Shown here piece after piece: positions 15,688 through 26,300 of a stretch of DNA of 64,000 nt (positions are counted from its first letter, which is position 1; each line of letters opens with the position of its first letter). The position numbers were made by a program, and so were the translations under genes. Below the pieces are notes generated by a model. It was not told the origin of the DNA and ran no database searches. It saw nothing but the letters and a program-made list of their open reading frames with translations. Source of the DNA: Diospyros lotus. Lineage: Eukaryota; Streptophyta; Magnoliopsida; Ericales; Ebenaceae. Location of the stretch: the NCBI RefSeq assembly GCF_014633365.1, contig NC_068338.1:51905716-51969715 (forward strand), written 5' to 3'.

Positions 15688-18067
15688 AATCTAGTTCACC
15701 AATTTTCAGATATTTTTTGACACCCTAGCTCCAAATGCAAGCGAGGGGTTTTTATTCCCTTGAAAATCCCCTTGCACCAGCGATGTGGGATTCAGCCCTC
15801 TCACAAACACTGATACACGCTTACACACACACATTGGAACACAACGTTATCACCCAGCTTTTGTAGAAAGATGTTATGAATGTTATAATCCATGAATAGC
15901 CATCTCTAAAAGACATATCCTTTTGTTGGTGTCCTATTGAAGAGGTATGAATAAAAAATTATCTCTTCAAAAGGGTACGCGTATTCATTGGTTGACCAAT
16001 CAAAATAGATATACGAACTAAGAAACTCTTCCTTTGGAGCTGAGAGGCAAGTACAAATGATCCCGAGGTCACTCCGATATACCTGGAGCTGAGAGGCAAG
16101 AACAAACCATTTTGGTTCAACTTCAAGCCAAAATAGCTCTTCCATTGGCTGTCCATTTGAGTAAACTTCTTGTGGTGTGAATTCTACTTTTGCGAATAAA
16201 TTATCTCCCTTTGTTGGGAAATTATAGGCCCCAAACTCCAGCTCTGCCAAGCCTCCTTTCTCCGAGCGAAATTCCTGCAGATTGAAGAGAGCAAACAATT
16301 GGAACACCTTACCATAGCATAATTTCCAAAAGATCAGTCGGGCACTTTTTAACATAAGATTGTATTCTAAGGGAGCAAACAATTTGAACAGCTTGCCGTA
16401 GCAGAATACCTAAAAGATCACTTGGGCACTTTTAACATAAGATTATAATGTGGCATGTTAAGGACACGCTGACACCTGTTCTGCCACTGAGGACACTGCC
16501 TATAACGCTAAAAACCAACAAGTCAACCTGCTCCCCAACAATCTTGACAGAGCCCGTTGTCATATTCAAATTTCCCCGAAAATCAGGGATCCCTTTCATA
16601 TTATCTGAGAATAGATTGATAGCCAAGATACAGTGAAGGCATTAACAGGTATAAATATGTTCACCTCCAATCACGATAGGATAATCTTTTTATCTCTAAG
16701 CTCCCCTTACTATTTTGAATCATTCATTCATTCTCCATATCTGCTAACTTAAGCATCAAAGAGACCCCATCCTAGCTACTCAATAGAAGGGCATCTGCCC
16801 ATTGGACCATGTCATAAATTTCTTGGGAGTGCAGAAGAGTGCCTCATCGGATTGTATTTCAAAGAGAGCAAACAATTGGAAATTTGGAACACCTTGCCAT
16901 ACCAGAATTCCTAAAAGATCACTTGGGCACTTTGAACATAAGATTATATTTCCCAACCCACCAACAAAATGATAAATTCGATATATACCAGAGTACTAAT
17001 TACAGATAAAGCAGAAGCCCTACCTTCCATTTCCAAGAAGCAGTATAAGCGACATATTTTGGCACGCTAACATCGCCAATGTTAAGTGAGTCATTGGCAC
17101 TTCCAGCAGTCCCATAAAAAACAATTCCCTTGACATCAAAGGCACCAACAAGCATTTGCACAGTGATTCCTGCATTTAACTGAAGGGTATTGGAACAATC
17201 AGAACTGTTTAATTTTGATTACAAAGACAACAGTTATGGATTATCATTTACAATACAAGTATAAGAGGTAAAACTACATACCGTTTGCTGACCAGTCATA
17301 ACATAGATTACATCAACATCCCTAATCTTGCCAATGTTGAATCTCCTCCCTGACCAATTTATCTTTTGAAACTTGTTAGTTGTTATGAATGGATCGCACA
17401 CAATCACACAAAAACCGAAAGCAAAGATAATACTGAAATTTAACATAATTCAATATCAATAGAGTCACGAATGATCTCACAACAATGGGGGAAAAAATAC
17501 GCCCAATGTAGTTTTTGCATTAAGAAAACTACAATCCCTCCCACTTCACAATTTTTGCACGGACAAAACTAAAAATCATTCCAATCTTCACAATTCTAGA
17601 TAACAAGTCACTCACACTCGTACTAGTCACACAACTACTACAATTGGATTATTGGTATCATAAGCAAGAACTATTATACGGCTTATTCATACACAAAAAC
17701 TCGTAGTTGGATCATAGATCTAATTTTGAATAGGCTTTCCATTATGCCAAAGGTGATAATTATGAAGAGAGACAGAGACAGAGACAGAGACAGAGAGGGA
17801 GGGACAGACAGACAGAGAGGAGCAGGTACCGGAGAAGTCGACGGAAGGGAGGTCGGAGCTGGGGAAGAAGAGGCCGGAGTCGAGAAGGGCGGATTCTTCG
17901 GTAGAGTAAGCCATAAGCATTCCAATATAAGGCCCTCCGTTCTGGTTGATTCTGTCTACCGCGCTGTGAAGCGGGTGATTCGACTTGAGCTGAACCGACT
18001 GCTCTACATTGCTCGCCACCACTAACAGTGCTATCGCCGTCAGCAACCTCTTCTTCTTCACCGCCAT
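13502..18067 (-). CDS. Bark storage protein-like, nucleoside phosphorylase superfamily
   Basis: Member of the PNP/UDP phosphorylase superfamily close to poplar bark storage protein A and plant vegetative storage proteins. Reading along the - strand, six exons are joined: 18067-17830, 17349-17282, 17179-17024, 16274-16083, 13977-13798 and 13705-13502, giving 345 residues. The N terminus (MAVKKKRLLTAIALLVVAS) is a signal peptide, so the product probably enters the secretory pathway. Family motifs in order are RRFNIGKI, GIVFYGTAGSANDSLNIGDV, AELEFGAYNFP, LRASTADIFLDNAAYR and VFRGVSDLAG. The Asp in SDLAG aligns with the nucleosidase catalytic Asp, but I cannot say whether the protein is active or only a nitrogen store. 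All junctions keep frame. Intron 4 (13978-16082) is enlarged by mobile-element sequence, and intron 3 carries a short repeat family. Confidence 0.88.
14057..14985 (-). repeat. Tandem pair of ~374-bp LTR-like modules in the bark-storage-protein-like gene intron
   Basis: Two similar copies, about 14231-14604 and 14605-14978, sit head to tail. Shared landmarks are CGACYRAGG.ACGCTGGAAAGCA, GCACTAGCTCTCCTTGACCG, CGGTGTCAAACAACAAGGA, TTTATAGTCGAACCCAAAAG and GTGGCATAAATGTGCAGCC. On the - strand each copy holds a TATA-like CTATAAA, which suggests an LTR-type promoter. The left copy contains a run of 26 C at 14458-14483. 14057-14230 may be a continuation of the same element. I see no internal coding domain, so an LTR-derived fragment is likely but unproven. 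Confidence 0.5.
15084..15727. mobile_element. hAT-like non-autonomous DNA transposon in the bark-storage-protein-like gene intron
   Basis: Short terminal inverted repeats are visible: TAGGGATGTCAA at the left end and TTTGACACCCTA at the right. The flanking 8-mers (15076-15083 ACCCCAAG and 15728-15735 GCTCCAAA) agree at five of eight positions, like a worn 8-bp target-site duplication. The interior is A/T-rich with many GGTTCGG/CCGAACC motifs, as is common in plant hAT-derived MITEs. No transposase frame is present. Confidence 0.6.
16287..16953. repeat. Three copies of an ~80-bp repeat in bark-storage-protein-like gene intron 3
   Basis: Copies lie at about 16287-16370, 16371-16450 and 16862-16953. 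Shared text includes GAGCAAACAATT, AAAAGATCA and GGGCACTTTTAACATAAGATT. The first two are adjacent; the third is 400 bp away. The first copy begins about a dozen bases from the acceptor of exon 4, so the acceptor's pyrimidine tract is part of the repeated unit. Confidence 0.75.
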
Positions 18068-21000
18068 TTTCGGGCTCAAAACCGCGATTCTGCGATCTGC
18101 GGCCACCGGCGCCGGGGGCTTTGAACGGCCCGTGGGTGATCCTGGAAGTGGGAAGAACAACAGTCGCGAGTCAGTGATGAATCTGAATCTCCCTTCAGCC
18201 TAAGACAGAAGGACAGTTGGAACTTGGAACCACGTGACTGGATATCATTCTATTGGCCAAAGGATTATTTATTTAGAATTTTATTAAATTTGGTTTAAAA
18301 ATAAAATTTGAGTTTATTTATTTCTTATTAAATTATCAAAATAATTTAAATTTTATCTTAATGTATCAATTATATAATAAATTTTATTTTTATTGAATAT
18401 ATTTTTAAATTTTATGACTATAACAATTCTATAACATCGACAATTGTGACCGTAACAAAATTGATAAAATGATTATTTGCTCTCTTAACTTAAAATTAAT
18501 GACATTAAATAATGTAATTATAATTTGATCTTTATTTTATTTGTATATAAAAAATATTCACATAATATAGGATATTTACATTCTCATATTTATTATGAGA
18601 AGTATATTTTCACTTAAATCCTATAATACACAACAACAGTTCGACGTTATTTTGGCATTTTTAAAACATTTTTATTTTCAAAAAATTAAAAAATATTTTT
18701 AAATCATTTTTATAATTTTAAAAACATTTCAAAACTATATCATAATATTAAGAAAATATCGAAAATGCGTTTTCTGTTTAAAAATACGTTTCTGCCCACG
18801 ATGAGATTGGAGACAAAAAATGTTTCATCTCTAACAAATTCGTCTCTAAATCGAATTTTTTAAATTTATTGTTTGTTTTTAAAAGTAAGTAAAATTTTAA
18901 ATTTATTATTTATATTATATTTGATTATTTTCTTTTTAAAATTTGTTATTTACTTTTAATAAACAAGTCATGATTATAATTTATGTTTACATTTATTTGA
19001 ATGTATTATAAAATATATATTTATTTTTAAATTAAGTAATTATTTTATATATTAAAATTTATTTTTATAAAAAATCTTTATATTTTTTATTTACTCGTTT
19101 TCCCTACATCTTTGTTTCTTATTTTTTTTAAAATATAATTTTTTTATTTATATTTTGTATCCTATCAATTTCACATTTTCTTTTGGCGCAATATATCGTA
19201 AGCCACTATTTGAAGACTTAAGTTTATTTATTTAGAAGTTTGTTGACTTGACCTCAGATTGAGGATTAACTCATATAAATTTTATATGAAAAGGGTTCAA
19301 GCTTTTTATAAATTTTAAATTTAGAAATTATTGTAATCTTAATTTTAGATTCCCTTGTATAAAATACATAAAATTAATATATTTTATTATATATTTAGAT
19401 CTTGAATAATATAAATAATATAATAAAAAAATTATAATTATAAATCCAATTGGAGTGAGATATCAAATAGAATTATAAGTTTAATTATAATATGTTTGAT
19501 ATATTGTCTTACATGAGTTTGTAAAGAGTGGAGTGATTAGGTCTCACCCCTCTCAATTTGTCCACGTTAGGCAAATGATATGTTATTTGATGTCAGTAAC
19601 AAATCAATTTCATTTATTAAGAACTCAATTTGGTCATTATCCCAATAAATCTTATGATATGAGATATGAAAAAAAGAAAATAATGTGATAAATATTTCAT
19701 CTACCCTTGTGGCCAACAAATGAGATAACATGGTGAAAGCGGAACATATAAAAGGGATTGATGGAGAAAAATGGGTACAAGAATGGTATTTTGAACATTT
19801 AAAAAAAAATAAAATGTTCAACTAATGGATTTTACCTTAAATATAGATCTTATGATGTTGGTTTCTTATCCAACTTAAGTCTTAGCCAAACCACAACATC
19901 AAGCGTAAATCACAAAAGATAAAACAAAACTTAAAAGAATATGAGATTTACGTGTTCGGATATGAAAAAGATCATACTTACGATAAAGGCTTATTACCTC
20001 TAGTAAATCTATTAAGATTTCAAGATTATAATCAGATTACACGATCACAATAAGAATAAATAATATTGCAAATACATAATTGAAAACAGAAAACCTACAA
20101 GAACAAATGCAAGATCTATTCAACTGATCTTAATATCAAATTGTACTTATTCTTTCAGTTTATTCCAATCTCACACGCCTCAAGCAATTAAAACAATAGA
20201 AATTACACAATATAATTACCTTACCTAGTGACCTTATCACATAACCAAAACCAATTGATTGAGAGAATGATTCACAAGAGAGTGTTTATCTTCAAGCGTC
20301 GAAATATGATTTAAAAAATGAGATAGTGAGCGATCTGTCGATTAAGACATGAAAGAGCCCTTATATAAAAGCAAGGAATAGAGCTTGATCGAAAAATAAC
20401 ATGTATAGATCTCATGAAAATACATTTTCAATCATTTATATACTTATTTAAATGAAATTGGACTTGCATCATAATATACCTTGGCTGAATAGATCTTGAC
20501 TTATAATGAAAACAACAAATTATATACTCATTTAAATGACAATAGTACGAGAAACCCAATTTGTACATATGAAAAATACAAATAAGATACACATAATAAA
20601 TATATGAAAATACATTTTGAATCACTTTAATTAATTAACAAATAGTACAGAGTTTAAATTTTAAAAATTAAAGTGTGACTCTTTAAAGCCAACCCATGTG
20701 TGATCAATGTATTTTATTCATCAAAAATGTTATTTAAATATTGTGATACTTTTAGTAACATCTGTACGTTAATTTATTATATATTTATAAAATATAATAT
20801 ATTAATATATAAGTGTTACAAAAAAAATCATAATTAAATGCCCGGATAACATTTTCATTTTTTTGTGAATAGCTAGAGATATAATCCTCCATCCAACGTC
20901 GGTTTAAATACATATCACATTAATTAATTTTAATTTGTTATTTATAAATAAAAACTCTAATTTCTATATAATTAACCAAATTGATAGATAAAAAGAATAA

Positions 21001-22700
21001 CTGGGATTATTTTCAAATTACGTTCGATTGCAAGGAGAGAAAAGAAGGGTCTATTCCCTCATATCGATAGAAAGACTTTTTATCATAAAATAAATAAATA
21101 AAACATTTACATTCCATAGATTAGATGTCACAGTTACAATTTTACTCTCAATTTTTTTCTTAAAATTACATATTACCATATATTATACAAATATGTCACC
21201 ACTTGCTGTCATCCACCCGCTAGCCCCTGTCGAAAATTGTTATCGTGTTAGTTGAAATTTATTCAAGCACATTTGATATCTAACTAATTTTTATTAATTA
21301 CATGTTATTATATTAAATTATATTTATTTTTTAACTATTAAAAATGTAAAAACTTAATTTCATAAGTTATATTCAACTAACTCATCTATATTTTAAATTT
21401 TTCTTAAATATTTTTTATGCATTTGCCATTAAATATTTGTTGACAATTAAATAATTTTTTAACATATATTCTATAATTGTATGATTTTTTAAATTAGATA
21501 TTATGTCTATGATATTTTTAATTTTTACAACATAAAAGAGTATTCTTGTCAACTAATTATTTTTACTATTTTATTTTATCAAAGCAAAGCATACTAAATA
21601 TAATAATAAAATAAAATAATCAATTCATCCACGCATATATCAAATAGCGATAGAATGAAATAATTATTCCATTTTAACTTCTTTTTTTCTTTGAAACTAT
21701 TACTCATAGGAGACTTAATCTCCTGACATTACTCACATAATATTGTGAAGAATATAATTAAACGTACTTTCAAAATACTCGTCTACAAATTTGAGAGACA
21801 GTCTATGCTCAAGCAAAAATTGTGAATATTTATTCATCTATCGGTCTTTTTTCTCTCTATAAATAAGAGATTCTTTATTTAGTAAAGATAATTTTAGAAT
21901 TCTATTCGAGCTATAACTTACTTTTCTTATATTTTATATTCTTATTCAGAAATTGATTTAAGTATCGAAGAGCCGCACTAAAGATCACCAGGGCTCCTAA
22001 TCAATTTATTTTGCAGGACACTCATAGACTCTGATCGGGACACTCTTCAATTATAAAAAGAATTAATTATTGTGTTTAAATAATAATAAATATAAAATAT
22101 TAAATTTAAGTGTCCGTCTAACATTTCTAAATCAAATGATATAAGATTTAGATTTACTTTTCTCGTAGCCGATGTTGTACTCCTTCGCTAGCGTGCAGTG
22201 CAAACAGTCCAAATATATGCATCCAAACGTCTCCAACGACTCTTTCCCAATGAAAACAAATTTCCGCAAATGATCCGGTGCGGACATGCTCCACGGCCCT
22301 CACGTGATCATCACCGCACATTTAGTTGATCATTAAAGATTCCATCATCTAACGCTTGAGATTTCTCCCTTTAGATCCACCATGATAAGATAACTCAAAA
22401 GTGAATATCAAGCAGAAAGTCTGAATACAACGTACACCACATCAGCATGGGTGCAGCGTCGAGCACTGTAACCTAACCGTCCGTATGCCGTCTTTCCAAC
22501 GGGCAACTTCATCTATTCTATTAAACATTAATCTATTTATTTTATTAAATCTATTCGGTCAAATTTTATTTATTTTTAAAATATTTTTAATTAAAACAAT
22601 TAACTTTATGATTATTAAAATTAATAATAATTTGTATGATTATTAAAATTAATGAATATATTAAACATTTAATATAATAAGACTCCTAGTTCGAAGTTGA
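18068..22700. other. Long AT-rich intergenic region, no gene seen
   Basis: This is the shared upstream region between the divergent bark-storage-protein-like (-) and TOL1-like (+) genes. From 18240 to about 22130 it is very A/T-rich, with no open frame that looks like a protein and no domain I recognise. Part of it (about 19850-20410) may be old transposon sequence, but I found no terminal repeats. From about 22160 to 22510 base composition becomes more balanced, with a CACGTG G-box at 22301-22306, which fits a distal promoter. Confidence 0.5.
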
Positions 22701-23396
22701 AAAAAAACAGAGAGTTTGCGCAGATATATATACGAGGACTAGAAACACTCTGTGCTGTACGAGACTTAGAAATCGAGGAACAGCGGAAGGTTCCTGTCCT
22801 CCTGTGGCTGAGGGCGTAAGCACCGACCGGACGGCCGACCTCAAAGCCCTTTACACCTTCTTCTACTCCAAGGTGCCCTACCTGATCCACGCTTTTCGAT
22901 CTCAACTGCAAAAATTTTGATAATTATCGGTAGATTTTTTATTGATCGGATCGTTTACTTCCCCACTTGTGGAAATATTGGCGTATGCATCGCCCAATTT
23001 GTATGTGTTGACTTGTAGTCGGCATCTCAATTTCGAGAGGTTTTGAATTTAATTATGCATTCGATGGTTTATAGATCAGTTTGTTCTATTTATCCGGCTT
23101 TATATTGATTTTCGTATTGTTCTGCAGTTGTAGATGAATTTGTTCTGTGATAGCTCCGTCTGTGCGATGAGTTTTAATGATCTGCTATAATGTTTGTTCT
23201 GTGGTAGCTCCGACTGTGCGATGAGTTTTATTGATCTGCTATAATGTTTGAGTTAGGGTTTGCTCTTTTGATTGTTTTGTAGGGTTTTGTGCGGTCTTTC
23301 TGGTTGAAGATTAGTTATTGGGGTTTGGGAAGTCTGTAAGAGTTTGGACTGACGGCTAGAGTTATACACACACACACACACACCAGGGTTTCAAAG
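22701..23396 (+). promoter_or_regulatory. Probable promoter/5' UTR of the TOL1-like gene, with a 54-bp tandem repeat
   Basis: The stretch 22735-22920 is GC-richer than its surroundings and looks like a transcribed leader. A 5' UTR intron is plausible, because a strong CACACACACCAG|G acceptor lies at 23386, ten bases before the ATG. Inside, a unit starting TGTTCTGTG.TAGCTCCG is repeated in tandem at 23140-23193 and 23194-23247. The donor of the UTR intron could not be fixed from sequence alone. Confidence 0.45.
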
Positions 23397-26300
23397 ATGA
23401 GTGACAATCTGATGGAGAAAGTTAGTGCGTTCGGTGAGCGCTTGAGAATAGGTGGAGCCGAGGTTGGTCGGAAGGTGACTGCTGGTGTCAGCTCAATGAG
23501 CGACAAGATGAAGGAGCTATTCCAAGGGCCAAATCAGGCTGATAAGATTGTTGAGGAAGCGACAGCTGAAACACTGGACGAGCCTGATTGGGCCACCAAT
23601 CTTGAAATTTGTGACCTGATCAATCATGATAAGATCAACAGCGTTGAACTGATCCGTGGGATAAAGAAACGGATCGTGTTAAAGAGCCCTAGAATTCAGT
23701 TCTTGTCTCTGATGTTGCTTGAAACTGTTGTTAAGAATTGTGAGAAGGCATTCTCGGAGGTAGCAGCTGAGAGGGTGCTTGACGAGATGGTGAAGTTGAT
23801 TGATGATCCTCAGACTGTTGTTAACAACCGGAACAAGGCTCTGACGATGATTGAAGCTTGGGGGGAATCTTCTACTGAGCTCCGCTATTTGCCTGTTTAT
23901 GAGGAGACATACAAGGTATCCCCAAATTCTAGATTATGTTATGAAATAACTCTACTAGCTGCATATCTATAATCAGTTCTTATTATGCCCCATATGATTG
24001 AATGTGTTGAAGAAAATAGTTCATATTTACTAAATTTAAATGGAGGAAAAAGATTTAATGAAATTAAGGAACAAAATTGATTTATCTTTTGATGAACTAC
24101 CATTTGGTTGCTGAGTTTTTCTTGTAGTTGTTCAAAATGTGTTAAGTTTAACATTATTACTTGTGACATTTTTTTTCTAGAGTTTGAGATCAAGGGGCAT
24201 AAGGTTTCCTGGCCGTGATAATGAGAGTTTGGTTCCTATATTTACTCCTCCTCGTTCAGTCTCAGCTTCAGAATCCAATGCTAGTGTTCCCCAACAAACT
24301 TATCGTGAAATTCCTATCCAAACTTTTTCGGCTGAGCAAACAAAGGAAGCATTTGAGGTGGCTCGTAACAGTATTGATCTTCTTACAACAGTTTTGTCCT
24401 CGTCACCCCAACAAGATGCTTTAAAGGTAATTTATCTTTATTGCTTTAGGTGTTATATGCTTTTATTAAAGCTCATGTCCAACATGATCTTGCGTATTGG
24501 GCTCTTATAGAAAAGCAATTTGGTTGTTTTTGTTTCTAATATGCACATTTCATTATTTACCAACTAACATCACAATTGCTTAGTTAATGTAGTTGATGTG
24601 TTATAGCATTGAATCTTTGAATGGATTGGGATTAAGGTTGCAGGCATAATTTCAACTAGTTTAGTTCAGGTGACAACAATGGTCTGGTACTTGGGTGACC
24701 CTTAAGGGTTTACACAGAGGTCTTGGTCTTTGATAGTGTTTTTGCATCTTGTTCTTGATTTATCTATGGTCTAAAAGAATCAATTGAATAGAGTGTCACA
24801 TTCCTAAGGATAGAATAGTCCAAAAAATTTTGTGACCTGCTAGGAGTTGTACCTAGGCAGTTATTAGCTAGCATTTCCTGGTGTACATTCCAGAATATCA
24901 GCAGCTAAACAGTTATATATATGTACTGTGGCCTTAGCCACTAATCATGAATGGAAAAAATCTGATTTCTCTCTCCAAATTTCCTTAGGATTCTCTCATC
25001 AGAATCCTAAAATACCCTTGTTAGCTCTGAGACGCTGACAATTGGTATCAATGCAAAGAAGTCATTGGCCTAAGACAGAATTCCGGGCGAATGAATTGGA
25101 CACCACCCAATCAGAAGTATCGACTGATCGAGTTGGGTAGGATTCCGCCACAAAGGAGGGTAGAACCGAAAGTATAGGATCAGACACCTTGGCCGAGTGG
25201 TTCCAACCAACGAAGGAGGAGACACAATGAACAACCGAGAGGAGGATGGCAGAAGGCACACGGATGAAACAGTTTGAGTCGAGGTTGGATGCTTTGGAAT
25301 TGGGCCTTTGACAGAACTATGAGCAAGTAGACGAGAGGCTAGATATGGTCGAGGCAAGAATCCGACACACCTAGGAAGAAGTTAGCCACATCCGAGCAGA
25401 TGTGTCGATGATGGAGAGGAACCTTTGAGAATAATTCTCGGGGTTGAGCCAGCAGCTGACTGCTGCCCTCGCCATCAGCCTAACACAAGTCTGCCAGTAG
25501 ATTTCCCTCCACAAATCACGACATCACCCATCTTCACTGGACTAAGAGGTCGGCCAGAAGTGGATTAACCAACGGAGTATGTTGTTGAAGGCTCCCTTTG
25601 AGGATCCTTAGTGAACCAGAATAATCCTCCTATGTCAAGACTTGAAATTCTGATGTTTGAAGGGGATAAACCCCAGTGGTGGATCAGATAATGAACGTTT
25701 TTTTTACCACTACCGAATAGCAGAAGGGAACAAGGTAAACATGGCAACTGCCTATTAGAATGATGTGGCAAACTCATGGTTTCAAGGGTGGAGCGAACAA
25801 AGAATGGAATGGAGGTGGTTTGAATTCGTAGAGGAATTTTGCACTTGTTTCGGGGAACGAAATCTAACTGATGTTGTGGAAGAATCTAACAAACTGAAGC
25901 AGGAAGGAACAATGGAAGAGTATCTAGTAAGGTTTGAGGAGCTTAAGTCAATAATACGACTAGCTCACCCGATGTTGGATTAGCATTATTTCGTGTCTAG
26001 CTTCATCAGTGGATTGAGTGATGAACCACGACCGATGGTTAAAATGCTGCAACCTACTTCTACAAGACAGGTGGCTGAGAATGCCCGTTTGCATGAATTA
26101 TCTTTGGAAGCGTTTGTTAAGAAGCACAAGATAACGTCAAAGGGATACATGGGAAGTAATTGGCGAGACAGTGCAGGAGGAAATTTCAAGGCAGCAACTT
26201 ACCAATCACAAAGGGGACCTATGCACCTCGAGCACCCCTCAGTCATGCTCTTTTGAAGCCCCTCACAATGGAGCAAAAGCGCTAAATGGGGCTGTGCTTT

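Noticed and set aside
22669..22911. 80-residue - strand frame upstream of the TOL1-like gene
   Set aside because: The region fits a + strand GC-rich leader better and the protein resembles nothing known.
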